Assembly: GCA_904066235.2 (NCBI GenBank)
Contig: CAJFCV020000004.1
Coordinates: forward strand, 8,432,001-8,496,000
Source of the DNA: Bursaphelenchus xylophilus
Lineage: Eukaryota > Nematoda > Chromadorea > Rhabditida > Aphelenchoididae
Length of the DNA: 64,000 bases
Direction of reading: 5' to 3'
The position numbers and the translations under genes are program-made. This document shows positions 8,836-20,202 of the stretch, piece by piece (position 1 is the first letter of the stretch; every line of letters begins with the position of its first letter). The notes below the pieces were generated by a model. It was not told where the DNA came from. It saw nothing but the letters and a program-made list of their open reading frames with translations, and did no database searches.

Positions 8836-11578
8836 ATGAGATGGCCGAAATACCCAGCCCTATGTGCAGTCGGGATATTTATTTGCTATCAATTAGTGTT
8901 TAAGTCTTCGACAAAAGATAGAACAATTATGAAAAGTAAGTAGCAATCAACTGCTGTTTATACCATAAAAGATTTCAAGGTTCTTGTAATTTGTGTAACA
9001 ATGGAATTTCAGACGATTTAATTCGCAGAAAATCAAACGTAATCTTGCACCGCGACAGTTGCAAAGTGGAAATCGCCGATCCCTATGACAAACGGATATT
9101 ATCTCAATTTAGTCCGCAGGATCAAATAAAGCCGAAATGTGAACCTTGGGATAAGGAGAAATCAACTCTGGTGGATGGAGTCCTTATGATGACCAACGTG
9201 ACAGAAAATGAAAAGTGCTTATATAGGTATGCGGGTCGTGCCGATGATCTTCGGCACCCTAGAATTATTTCTAATACCCATCAATAACACCAATTTTATT
9301 TAAATTTCAGCTGCATTACCGCAGGTTTCAATACTATAATCCTCGATTATTCTGATTGGAAACGGATTCCAAACAAAGGAGTAGAACCTCAATGCGACAT
9401 AATTGAAGTCCAATGTTCAATAAACGGAAAGCAATCATACAAGTTCCTCCATCACCAACTAGTCAAAAAGTAGGACCGCTCTAAAGGCATGCTTTTACTT
9501 CTATCTTCAGACAAACCAAGGTATCTATCCCTTCAACCAAGCCAGACGTCCATGTTTTCATTCTGGACTCGGCTTCAATGTCTCACGTCATCAGAGCCCT
9601 TCCAAAGACTTTGGATTACCTTAAAAATTCAATGGGTGCAACAATATTTCCCTATAACAACAAAGCGCAATATAAAACCAAGCCCAATTCGTACATTATC
9701 TACCACAACAAACGGATAACTGAGACAAAGAAAACGCCGACATCCAGGCCATTTTACACCTACAGCAGAACGGAGATCGACGCATGTGCCGCCAATAGTA
9801 CGTACATTCCAAGGCTATACAAACAGAAAGGATATCGAGTCCTTCTGGATGAGGATTGGAGTGAGAATATGATGGAGGGTTGCAAACCAGGGGAGACTCA
9901 CCCAATAGATCATAACTTAATGTAAGAATAGGTGTTACTCCCTAAATAAGCTCGCACCTCATATACATAATAAAACGAAGGGAGACTGAATATGAAGGAC
10001 CGAATATGAAGGACTGAATATGAACTTCATATTTAGTCTTTCATATTCAGTCAGTTCATATATGGGAGGTGCTTTATAAATTTCAGCGCGCTAGTCCGTC
10101 CGAACCCTGCGGATTTAGTCCAAAGTTAAAAGTTGCGCAATCTTACATAACGTTGCGCAATTTCTCTCTTTGTAAAAATTTCTGCCTTTCTCTGTCGGCT
10201 CCTCCTCCCCTCCCCCTTTTTCGTGAACTTTTAACTTTGGACTAAATCCGCGGGGTTGGGATGGACTAGCGCGCTGAAATTTATAAAGCACCTACCATAT
10301 ATCAAGTCAGGCACCCATAATAAAAACCTGATCTCTATATCGATTAAATTTTTAGCCCCTTTTGGAACCGGCTCCGCGACATGTTTGCCGATTCAAATCA
10401 ACTGAAAACTCTGCATAAGCCAGAAGATATCGAAAACTATCATACGAACCTATGGGACCGATTCTGTTACGAAAGGCATGATCGGATGCTCAAATATTTG
10501 GACCAATTTATTGATGCCTATGACGATGAACCGAAGATTTCATTTTCTTGGTTCGGCTATCTAATGCATGATGTTCGAAGCGATCTTTTCATGTATGACG
10601 AGGACTTTTTGCAATTCTTTCAAAAGATGAGCAAAAAAGTGAGGATTACTACAAAAAAAAATTGACGGAAGCAAAGCAATATTAAACGACCCCATTTCAG
10701 TTCGAGAACTCTCACATATTCTTCATGGCCGATCACGGATCACGTATCTACCCGGACGAGTCCTTATTCTTAGATAGAATAGAAGATTACAATCCAGCAT
10801 TGGTATACAAACCTCCAAAGAAACTGCTAAACAACCAGAAATTGAAAGAGCAACTGGAAATCAACTCACAACAACTGGTGTCACATTTCGATGTCTACGC
10901 AACATTAATCGATATTCTTCAGGTAATCTATCGAATTGCAAATTACCTTTCAGAATGGAGATGCCTTCGATACCGACTATGACTTCGAATCTCCAGCTGT
11001 CTCTGACCCGACAATCCCCCTTACTGGCTCAAGTCTCCTTCGACCACTACCTCAACCTCGAAACTGCGAAACCCTCGGATTACATTTTGAAGCCTGTCTA
11101 TGTCAACTCCACGGAAACCCGGAGCCTGAGATGGCCAACAATCTCACTTACCGACTGGCTGAAGCTGCAGTCGACTACATCAATTACCATCTAACCATAA
11201 GCAATATTACTGCAGCCGTTAGAATGGATCAAGCATGCGCGAATCTAACCGTATCTAACCATTTTACACCTATTGCGGAGAAGTATTCGACGAAGAATGA
11301 CCAGGAGAACGTGTATCGAGTGACATTCAAGACGTCACCGGGAGAAGCACTCTTTGATCCGTATTTACAGGTATCCAATTAATCGATATCGATTTCCCAA
11401 TATGACAACAAATGAGCTAACGTTTTAGGTGCACGAAAACGGAGAGATCGAGGTAGTTTCTACCTGGTTCAAGCGAAAAAACCGATACCGGGCTCAAGTT
11501 GGATGTCTGCAGGAAATAACGGGTGTAAAAATGGACTACTCTGACGACTTTTGTTATTGTAAAAATTTGCTAAATTGA
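8836..11578 (+). CDS. DUF229 (sulfatase/alkaline-phosphatase-fold) membrane-anchored protein
   Basis: Exons 8836-8935, 8980-9226, 9311-9469, 9511-9921, 10356-10638, 10701-10922, 10954-11370 and 11429-11578 join in frame to 662 aa, a normal length for nematode DUF229 proteins. Residues 6-22 form a hydrophobic signal anchor, suggesting a type II or secreted protein. The alkaline-phosphatase-like core shows VFILDSASMSH (equivalent to the first metal-site strand), FSWFGYLMHD and FFMADHGSR (the DHG metal-binding motif), then HFDVYATLIDIL, typical of the family. The usual NLxxxLTG segment after the first motif is not evident, so catalysis is uncertain. The C-terminal region is Cys-containing, as in family members. 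The acceptor of exon 2 (TTTCAAG) is slightly atypical. Intron 4 holds a MITE and a palindromic repeat. Substrate unknown. Confidence 0.82.
9981..10060. repeat. Short palindromic GACTGAATATGAA repeat cluster
   Basis: Three near-copies of (G)ACTGAATATGAA(GG) in direct orientation are followed by inverted copies (CTTCATATTTAGTC, TTTCATATTCAGTC), so the stretch can fold on itself. It lies in intron 4 of the DUF229 gene next to the MITE. Confidence 0.7.
10061..10302. mobile_element. MITE with ~65-bp terminal inverted repeats
   Basis: The left end, GGAGGTGCTTTATAAATTTC, and the right end are inverted copies. Each arm continues through AGCGCGCTAGTCC and CGGATTTAGTCCAAAGTTAA with few mismatches. The centre has no coding frame. 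This is the structure of a non-autonomous DNA transposon in the DUF229 intron. The flanks read TATATGG-like on both sides, so the target duplication is unclear. Confidence 0.85.
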
Positions 11579-11754
11579 TAATAAGAAAACTTTCACAGTT
11601 CAAGCTTACAAAAATAGCTGCAAAACAAACGGTAAAAATGAATGGTAAAACATAATTCGATATTGACACTTCGTTCACGACGAAATGTCAAAAAATAATT
11701 GACCAATTTTTGCAAAAATTTCTGGCTCGCTTTTTGGCCAAGTATCAGCTGAAA

Positions 11755-12676
11755 ATGGCTGCTGCAATTGTGGGACACATGTCTAAACGATGTTTTGGCC
11801 ATTTTTCGATGGTTCATAGATCAGTCTTCGGTCCACATACTTTTGCAGATCCGATAACAGATATTGCAGAGGTAAGATGAATCTTCTTTTGGCTTTTCAT
11901 TCTTGCTTAGACGTTGTTTTTAGTGCTAAATGAGAAACTAATTGTATTACGACTTTTACAGATTTTCTTCTGAATTTCTTTTACGTCATGGTGAATATAG
12001 TTAATCTTTTTAGCTGAAAAAGCCAATTCCCGAAGATGACCTCCGCAACTATAGGTACTTGAAGCCCATGAACACAGATCAAGTCCCGGTATTTTATCGA
12101 GATCATGTTATTGACAAGTTAATTCGAGTTTGTATGAAGGAAGGAAAGAAAGATCTCTCGAGGAGGAATGTCTATGCTGCTTTAGAATTGGTGAAGAGGA
12201 TTCAATATAAGAAATGGTTAAATAAGAAGGAAGACGAATACGTGGAGTTGGATCCGTTTGTGATTGCTAACAAGGCGATTAGGAATTGTACTCCCTTAAT
12301 GAAATTATTACCTTATGTTAGAGGTGAGTTGGTTTCGTTTTTCTTCTATATTTAGATATTATCTCAAAGAACAAAGGGATTATTGGCCAGAAAGGAGATG
12401 TAACCGAAAAGTTGACTAATCTGCGTTGATTTAGGTGGTGTAACATACCAGGTTCCCTTCCCCATTCGGCCATCTGAAGCAGAGTTCAAGGCAATGAAGA
12501 TGATGCGAAATATATGCCGGGAGCGCTCCTTCCACGGCGCCACGCATTTCCCGAATATAATGGCGTCAGAATTGGTAGCCGCTTTTGAAAACGAAGGGTT
12601 GACGGTTCAGGCTAAACAGGATCTTCATAAACAATGCGAGGCCAACAGAGCTTTTGCTCATTACCGCTCGAAATAG
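11755..12676 (+). CDS. mrps-7: Mitochondrial small ribosomal subunit protein uS7m
   Basis: Homologue of bacterial ribosomal protein S7, part of the mitochondrial 28S subunit head where it contacts the rRNA. Exons 11755-11871, 12014-12323 and 12435-12676 join to 222 aa. The N-terminal exon is basic and Ser-rich with no acidic residue before about residue 32, consistent with a mitochondrial targeting presequence. The S7 core is clear: RRNVYAALELVKRIQYKKW, IANKAIRNCTPLMKLLPYVR, GGVTYQVPFPI and the C-terminal ELVAAFENEG region. Start chosen as the first ATG after a CAG acceptor-like site. It lies 176 nt after the DUF229 stop and 176 nt before the vti-1 start, all on the same strand, which fits nematode operon spacing. 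Confidence 0.88.
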
Positions 12677-12850
12677 GTGTTCTTAGGAATTGTTGTATCA
12701 TTGTTATTTGTTATTAAAGGCTATCGGATTTCTTTCGTGGAGATTATCTTGATTTGACGTTAATAGCGTTGAGAATATTGATTTTTATAAGTTTTTGTCT
12801 TGTGTAACATAATTTTTGTTTGTTAAATTTACGATTTATTTGCTTCTTTT

Positions 12851-12852
12851 AG
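12851..12852 (+). other. Candidate spliced-leader acceptor abutting the vti-1 ATG
   Basis: A pyrimidine-rich CTTCTTTTAG ends immediately before the ATG at 12853. No upstream exon is apparent, so it is most simply a trans-splice acceptor for the downstream gene of a polycistronic transcript. Confidence 0.6.
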
Positions 12853-13684
12853 ATGACGACGGTCGACCTGTTGCAAGAGTTTGAACAGAATTATTCTGTA
12901 AATACCGCTGATATCACGGCAAAGATCGGTCAGTTGCAGCAACTTCTGCCATCAGAACGGACGGCGGCGATCAATGAGATTCGGAAGCTTTTATCCGAGG
13001 TTGAAGACCTCTTGGAGCAGATGGAATTAAGTGTGAGGGAGCTGGAGGTTGGAAGGTAAGCGGATTTAATTTTTTTCTGCTTTTTAGGTAATATTCAAGG
13101 TAAAAGAAGGAAAGAAATTTCTTATTACAGCTCCGACCGAAACCGTTATGAGAACAGCGTCCGCAGCTTCAGAACAGACCGAAAAAATCTTGAGAATGAG
13201 TTCAAGAAGGCGGTTCAACGTCTTCAACGAGCGTCGGACAGAGACGATCTCTTCGACGACGGAGTAGATCAAGAAGAACAGTTGATCGCCAATACCGAAC
13301 GCTTGGAAAGGACCTCAAGAAAGATTCAGGATGCATACAGAGTCACTGTCGAGACTGAGGAGGTATGGGGTTCTTATTTGTTATTATTTTCTTGCGTATA
13401 TTACACTGAAAGTTTATTGTTTAGGTCGGAAATTCGGTGTTGGAGAATCTAACACAACAGCGAGAAACTCTTCACAGAGCAAGGGATCGGCTCAGAGAAG
13501 GAGATGCTGAACTTTCATCCTCAAACAGACTTCTTTCTGTCATGATACAAAGGTAAGAATCATGTTATGTTATACTTACTTTTTTGCTTTTAATTTCAGA
13601 GTAATCCAGAACCGATTAATCCTCCTAGTCGTAGCCGTTGTGATGATGTTCTTCCTCTTGGTATTCATGTACAGAGCTTTGTAA
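12853..13684 (+). CDS. vti-1: Vti1-family v-SNARE
   Basis: Qb-SNARE for Golgi/endosomal membrane fusion, C-terminally anchored in the membrane. Exons 12853-13055, 13131-13362, 13425-13552 and 13600-13684 join to 215 aa, close to the family's usual length of about 217-232. The N-terminal part (MTTVDLLQEFEQNY, then PSERTAAINEIRKLLSEVEDLLEQMEL) is the three-helix regulatory domain. The SNARE heptad segment covers roughly residues 125-190, ending in NRLILLVV, followed by a single C-terminal transmembrane helix (LLVVAVVMMFFLLVFMY). The start ATG directly follows a TTTTAG acceptor. It lies downstream of mrps-7. Confidence 0.9.
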
Positions 13685-14009
13685 TGCACGAGAATCTTTA
13701 TTTTGACTCGTCTTTAAAAACTATGTATTTTTATTTTTACTCTGGTTTTCTATGTCGCTTTTTGTTCGAAATATCAATCTAATTGTAACATAATGCCTAG
13801 TCTACTTTAATTATTACAAATTAGCTCCACCCACATAATCGTATGAATAAAAATAATGCAAACAGACCACGTTTCTTTGCCCAAATGTATAAACAATTTG
13901 ATCTATAACTCTGATTAGCCCTTTTGCCCTTTTCTCAAAGTTTTGATAGACGAATTCGATAACATCTTTTCAATTTTAGTCCGATCGGGGAACTTTGGTT
14001 GGTTCGGAC
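13685..14009 (+). other. Spacer between vti-1 and the adenosine deaminase gene
   Basis: 325 nt, AT-rich, with an AATAAA-type signal near 13845. A TTCAATTTTAG site ending at 13979, 30 nt before the ATG of the next gene, is a plausible spliced-leader acceptor. Confidence 0.5.
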
Positions 14010-15446
14010 ATGGGGCAATTATGGTCGAGTAAGTCTGGGGACAAGAATTGGGAAAGCGAAGAAAAAATGGGAGACTTCTGAAATCTTTATTCGTTTTATT
14101 TTGTTGTTAGTAGGCTGGTCTATTTCAGCCGCCGAACCTACGGCCGAAGTTGAAGTAATGGGTGTGGTTGAACCGAAGACGGATTTCAACTTCCCGAAGG
14201 TCCAGCTTCATTATCATCTGGATGGCGGAATTCGATTTACCACGATCTTAGAGCTGGCCGCGAAAAAGGGGATCGACTTGCAAGGGGCGAAAACGGTGGC
14301 CGAATTAAAGCACTTGTTGGTCACAAGGAAGCCAGCCACTTTGAGCGATGTCCTCAAGGCATTTGCTATCTTCTTACCCACTGTATCGTAAGCTGTCTAA
14401 TGATAGATTTTATTTTTTTATTTTGTGAACTTTCCAAGTTTATTCTGTGAACTAAACCGAACTTTTTTAGAGGAGATCTTGAGGCTATTGAACGAGTTGC
14501 CTATGAAGCCTGCGAGGATCAAGCGAAAGACGGAGTGATTTACTTTGAAGGCAGATATAGTCCCCATTTCTTTGCTGGACTCTCGATCCTCCAGACACCA
14601 TCGAATATCACACCTGCTGAGGTCATCAAAGCTGTGCATAGAGGATTTCAACGAGGCGAGAAGCAGTTCGGAATCAAAGCCAGGTCCATTTTGTGTTGCA
14701 TCCGAAGTCATGACAATTGGAATAAGGAGATCATCAAATTATGTAAGTCAATTTTTGCCTTCAGGGTAAATTAAAGTTTGTCCAAGACAATTTTTTTATT
14801 TTTTTTTTATTTTCAGGCGAAACAATGAAAGATTATGGCGTTGTAGCTATAGATGTTGCAGGATGTGCTGGTGGAGCCGACGAGAAATATGAAAAGTCCG
14901 TTGTCGAGGCCTTCAACGAAGCCTTCAGCGTCGGAATTCACCGCACCGTGCATGCCGGTGAATCGAGCGGCGCTGATACGGTTATTCGAGCCGTAAATGT
15001 GATGCATGCTGAGCGAGTTGGCCACGGATACCATCTTCTAGACGATCCGGCCGCTTATCAGAAGCTCGCCCTGGATGATCGACTACATTTGGAAGCGTGC
15101 CCGCTCAGCTCAGTCATGACCGGATCCGTCCCCTTGGATTGGCCAAAACATCCGATTATCAAATGGGCGCTGGATGGAGCTAACTTCTCCTTGAGCACTG
15201 ATGACCCCACTTGCTTCGACAACTGTTATCAAAGCGAAATACAACTGGTTCATGGAAGAGTGGGACTGACTTTACATCAGATATGGAAATGTGTAAGTAT
15301 TTACAGTATATTTTTTGTGTGATATCATTATGAAAATGACGTTGCTCCATTTTCAGCAACTCAACGCCGCCGAATCTGCCTTCGTGGAAGAACCAACCAA
15401 GTCCGAAATAATCAAAATCGTCGAAGAAAGTGAGCCGAAGCCATGA
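14010..15446 (+). CDS. Adenosine deaminase (ADA1 type)
   Basis: Zinc enzyme converting adenosine and deoxyadenosine to inosine and deoxyinosine in purine salvage. Exons 14010-14028, 14129-14387, 14471-14742, 14817-15292 and 15357-15446 join to 371 aa, near the usual 350-370. Catalytic marks are present: VQLHYHLDGG (two zinc-ligand His), FGIKARSILCCIR, VAIDVAGCAGG (substrate Gly), TVHAGES (zinc His and catalytic Glu), RVGHGYH (catalytic His) and LSTDDP (zinc Asp pair). The usual NTDDP is STDDP here. The start is chosen at the tiny first exon with a GTAAGT donor, giving MGQLWS, which fits an N-myristoylation signal; a second possible start is the ATG at 14158 inside exon 2. Upstream is a probable trans-splice acceptor at 13979. 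The gene is convergent with the next one, 225 nt away. Confidence 0.88.
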
Positions 15447-15671
15447 TATCATCAACTATATCAATTAACGCAATAACTCTTCAGATATCGAAAATTACAT
15501 TTTGCAAATTAAAAGACCTCATGAACAAGTCAACATTTTGATACTTTAAGGACCCTAGTGAACTTTGAAATTGATTGAAATTAGATAATTTAGAATTGAG
15601 TGTAAAACAATAACAAATTGAGGATGCACTGGTTTATTAGACACCCAAAGTTAGGATCAATGTGAACATGA

Positions 15672-16753
15672 CTACTCCTTCTTGTCGTCGTTGACTTCTA
15701 CCACTGAAAAATTAAGTTTAGTTAAATTGAAACCTAGTCTAATATGGGGGACCTGATCCAGTGGCAAAAAACATACCATTTTGCATCCGGAAAATATCAA
15801 AAATGTGGCAAAATGCTTCCCAAAAAAGAATTCTTTTTGAAGAGCGCGCCCTTTCCCTCACAAAAAAAGCGGGCGCGATTTTGAAATCGGAGTTGGAGGG
15901 GACACTTGGAGCGGGAAGCATTTTGCCACATTTTTGATGCTTCCCGGATGCAAAATGGTACGTTTTTTGTGGGGGACCCGGATCAGGTCCCCCACTGTAG
16001 AGAAGGCATTGTTTTCAAAAACCTTACGTTTGTCCTCCTCTCCTCCTTGGTTTGGATCGAGGTTGTCATATCCGTCGTCCGGTTTCCTGCTCTTTCCGTC
16101 GTCCACAGTCTTCATGTCACTCGCCTTCCCATTGTTTTCCTCCTTCTCTTCCTTTTTCTCCTCTTTTTTCTCTTCCTTTTTCTCTTCGTTCTCCTCGTCT
16201 TTGTTTGATTTCTTTTCTTTTTTATCATCACTTTTCTTTTTGGACTTTGTTGAATCCTTCTTGGGTTCGGGCTCTTCTTTCGACTCTTTCTTGGATTTCT
16301 CTTTCTGGAATTGAGAGGCTTTTATATCTTTATATCTTCAGTTAGATGAGGATATAAAATGTGATGGTCTTACTTCTTTTGGAGCTGCTGGTGGTTTCTC
16401 AGGCTCTTTGGGTTCTTCCTTCTTCACCTCAGGCGCTTTCTCGGGCGCCGGCGCTTCCTTCTTTTCTTCCGATTTGCTGGGGGGTTTGGTGGCAGGACGA
16501 GGCTGAAGATCAGGCATTACAACTTTAGAAACGGTATATATATTTTAGTGTGCAACTTTACAAACGCTATATTTTAATTTGTGATTTGATGACTACTCAC
16601 CTGAACTACCGGTCGATTGGACATGACCTTCGCCGGAGGCTCGAACGCCGCATACTTGTTCTTCTTGCTTCCACAAAACACCACCAGACCAAAAAAGCTG
16701 ATGGAAACACTGATAATGGAGAGGATGACTGAACCGTCCAGAACTTCCATCAT
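15672..16753 (-). CDS. Lys/Glu-rich single-pass membrane protein, unrecognised
   Basis: Exons (minus) 16753-16601, 16502-16374, 16304-16028 and 15703-15672 join in frame to 196 aa. Residues 7-27 (GSVILSIISVSISFFGLVVF) form one hydrophobic helix close to the N-terminus, followed by CGSKKNK. The remainder is strongly charged: Pro-rich first (RPATKPPSK, EKPPAAPK), then long Lys/Glu/Ser/Asp stretches, ending in VNDDKKE. This resembles an N-terminally anchored protein with a disordered cytosolic tail, but I do not recognise a family. A CTCAAAGTTTAG site about 110 nt before the ATG could be a trans-splice acceptor. It lies 304 nt downstream of the RASEF-like gene on the same strand. The last intron (15704-16027) contains a MITE. 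Confidence 0.7.
15745..15998. mobile_element. CAGTG-type MITE, copy 1
   Basis: The ends GGGGACCTGATCCAGTGGC and its inverse, each continuing into ACGTACCATTTTGCATCCGG and a CACATTTTTGAT block, form long inverted repeats around a non-coding centre. The family also occurs at 39835-40088 and 63034-63230. The outermost CAGTG is kept on the right but degraded on the left. It lies inside the last intron of the Lys/Glu-rich gene. Confidence 0.85.
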
Positions 16754-17057
16754 GTTGACACACTTTTGGAGATTTCACCGATGCCAAACAACCAATACCG
16801 TTATTAGCTGGCCCAAACAGGTGGGAAAGAAACAGCCGATCAGAGAAAATAATGTGGCTCAGTGACTAAACTTTGAGGTGGAAAGTGATTTTTTTGAAGA
16901 AATCATTTTTTTTGTGAAAGAAAAATCATCTTGTTTTGGTGGATAAAATAGGACAAAATCTCTCAAAATTTACTCATGGATGACAATAAATAGGAATGTA
17001 CTCAGTAAATGAATATGTGTAGATCACTCGGTCGATAAATTAAGGCAGATATGGATC

Positions 17058-20000
17058 TTAGACACAACACCAACTCGATTTGGGAGAGTCTTCCTCGATT
17101 TCCAGGCGAAGCGACTCCTCCAGATTTTCTTCGTCCCTTTGGAGGAGTTTTCTAAAGTTTCATGGGAGTAAGATGATTTGTGAAGGTGATGAAAGCTTAT
17201 ATAATACAATCAAAACTCCGTATCACGAATTACACGGCCCCAAAAATTCAACGTTATAGGTTTTGCTGAGGTTCGTTTTTCCCTAAAATTGACTTGTGGG
17301 ATCTCTGACATTATTTGTTTTAGACAGGATTTGTTATATGGAAGTTTTTTGCACAGGCTCCACTGTATACATACTAAAGAATGAACTTACACCGCCACGG
17401 CCCTCATACACTCATTAATTCCAAGGCCAGTATAAGCGCTCGTTTCGAAGTAAACCATGTTGAATTCCTGAAATTAAAACCATGATTAGTCCGTCCAATA
17501 AACTCCTCAACCTACATTGGCTACAGCCTTTGCTTCTTTGTAACTAACAGCTCGAGTTTCTTCGTTCGGACAGAGATCAACCTTGTTTCCCACTAAAATC
17601 ATCGCACACTCCTCATCCACTCCATTCTGAACGGAGCTGATCCAACTCCGCACGTTGAGAAAAGACTGTTCCGAGGTGATGTCATACAGAAGAACGACGG
17701 CGTCCGCTTTTCGGAAGTACTGTTTGGTGATGCTGCGGAATCTGTAACTGAAATCAAGTTAAACCTTTGTATTATGTCTTGAAGCGGGGAGATAATTTTA
17801 TAACGATAGCTGGAAGAAGCTGAGATCACTCTGGATTTCTTACCGCTCTTGGCCAGCAGTGTCCCAAAGTTGCACTGCGACCACTCGGTCGTTGACTTTG
17901 ATGCTTTTCACCGTGAAATCAACTCCGATTGTGGCGTTGAACAAAGGCTTAAAACGGTTGTGACAGAAGCTGAAATGGGATTCCTCATAACTCATCATGT
18001 TCAATGTAAATCTATAAAGAAAAAAACTACAACTCACCGATGCAGAAAGCAGGTCTTGCCAACGGCCGAATCCCCGACGAAGACCACCTTGTAGATGCGA
18101 TCGGGCGTCCGGAGTTCCTTCAATTGAAGATGGTTAGGTCGTGGCATTAGAGCGTCAAGAAAGAGGAAGCAACAAAAGAGCGGAAGCGAGGGAAACAAAC
18201 AGCAGTGTTAAGCCTTACATCTGCCAGCGTCGTCCGTCCCACAACGTCCGGATTGCTGTGCGATGAGCGGCGCAGCACTTCGGTGAACTAAAAGTAGAGG
18301 GCTATTAGTCGAGGGAAAGGAAGGGGGGAGAGCAAGGCTGGGGTGATATCGATGAGTTTTATTAATTGGGGGAAGTGTACAGGTAAATAGGCCACTCACA
18401 AGGGAGGTTTCACAGGATAAAAGGGCAAAGTTTTCCTTGCAAAAAATTTTTTAAAGTTGCAAAATTTTTTTGATAATTTTTGGGATAAAAATATTATTTT
18501 TTCTGCAAAGTGCGAGCCATGAATTTCACACAGCCTCTTGAAAATTTATTGTAAATGTGAGACAAATTTCACTAAAATATGAGCACTCCGAGAACTACTC
18601 CTGTTAATTATTTTTGTGAAAACCCCATAAGCAGCTCTCTTAACCAGAAATTCACGCATCAACCGCAGTCGTCACACACATTTTTTTTGGCCAAAAATCT
18701 CATCGATAAAGTCCGAGCCTAAGAAGAAAACGAAATCACTCAAAATCCCCACCTCCAGCTGATTCCTCCCCTCCGGAGTGTCGTCGTTGTATTCGGTCGC
18801 ACTCTGCGGTCGTTTGCTCTCCTGGATGTGGACGTAGGGAGTGAATGAAGAGGCCGAAACACTTGGGGTGATCGAACTCTTGGCCAGACCTCGAGAAGAG
18901 CTTTGATTGTCCGTGGGCGTGCTGATGGCAATACTCAATTTGCTGCGCGTTTTGTCCGGGGAGAATTTCTTCTGGACTGGATCAGATTCGAGGCAAATGG
19001 TTCGAAAGTTCTCTGGGGGGAGGTCGACTAGGTGTTTTCGAGGGCGGATCAGATCTTCTTGAGTAATATCCCGACGACTGTTGATTAGAAGGGGTTCTGA
19101 AGGCATAAGTACTTGATTCAAGATATAAATAACACGACATCATAGAAAAAATTGATTAAAGTTTAACATGAATATTAAAATAGTCCCAACTTACTGATTC
19201 CCCGAATAAAGTCTTCCCTTGCCACAATACTTGTCCTCGTCGTGTCGTTGGCGTTGAAGAACTCCTCCAAATGGCTGAATGTAACGTTGGCGATGAGACC
19301 GTCGAGTTTGGGCAGATCCGCCCTTACAATGAACCCCTTATCGTCCGTGTCACATATTGCAAACAGTCGCTCCGCCTAAATGGACACTACAATTAAGTCA
19401 TCTCAAAGTATATAGACTTAGCACCCTCTTCCCTCATCGTACAACCTACAATTAGATTCGCGAGCGCATCTTGCATTTTACTGCACAATCTTTGTTTCTA
19501 AAATAAGGCAATTGCAAATACATGCATCCAGAAATGGAATCTGCGCTCTATTTATACGCTCCTTGTTGTCTTTATTTCAAGTGCTTAGCCAAAATTAGTT
19601 TAGGCTAATGCACTATGGAGTAATTGGGTTTGCGGAATTCGGTTAGGTAAACAAGATGGGACGCGGTTATGTGGAGATGTGACACTAGGGAATGGAGAGG
19701 TCAAGGAATATTGCAGTCGTCATTTAGCCCTACGTATGTATCAGTTACACTGCCCGAAATTAAGACCGTGCTTAGTGACCCATCGCTCAAAGTAGTTGGC
19801 CTTTAATGAGCATAATTTCAACTGCGACATGAGCACTTACATTCTCCTGCAGACAACTCATAAGAACCCTCGTCATCCAATTTTAGGCGAAATTACTGAT
19901 ATTCCACCACGAATTTTAGGTTCGGTAACGAGGAGAGGGCGTTTTATGACCCTAATTTCTCAAAAAATATAAATCCAAATTCCCGCAGGCCATACATTTC

Positions 20001-20202
20001 AAAGCACGCCTAATGACGTGGGCATTCTAAACAAACATCGTTGATTAAAGGCCGCTGATTTATCGTGTTAAAAAAACCGAAAATGTTACACTCGACAGTT
20101 TCAGCCGCCTACATCCACTTGGATTACCTGCTCGTCGAAGAGCTTCAAATCATCGGCATTCAGAAGCGTGTTGGGGCGATACATGCGGAGATTGGAGGCC
20201 AT
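17058..20202 (-). CDS. rsef-1: EF-hand and Rab GTPase protein, RASEF-like
   Basis: Small GTPase with an N-terminal calcium-binding region. Exons (minus) 20202-20128, 19375-19195, 19096-18753, 18287-18219, 18117-18038, 17969-17844, 17741-17516, 17467-17391 and 17151-17058 join to 423 aa. The N-terminus has an EF-hand loop ([13 protein letters not shown]), then a Ser/Thr-rich linker (about residues 90-200). The Rab domain follows: [10 protein letters not shown] (P-loop), [10 protein letters not shown] (switch I), [12 protein letters not shown] (switch II), VGNKVDL and [10 protein letters not shown] (base binding). The C-terminus ends SSWCCV, a CC-type geranylgeranylation signal for membrane attachment. 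Order and content match RASEF, but it is shorter than the human protein and shows one clear EF-hand and no long coiled coil; further upstream exons are possible. At 17741 an alternative acceptor 6 nt upstream would add two residues. Confidence 0.85.

Noticed and set aside
15934..16314. 126-codon plus frame rich in Ser/Phe
   Set aside because: It is the antisense shadow of the Lys/Glu-rich exon of the minus-strand membrane protein plus part of the MITE.
17742..17747. Alternative acceptor for the Rab domain exon giving two extra residues (RYRFRS)
   Set aside because: The acceptor 6 nt further downstream in the transcript restores the invariant GQERFRS switch II sequence, so it was preferred.
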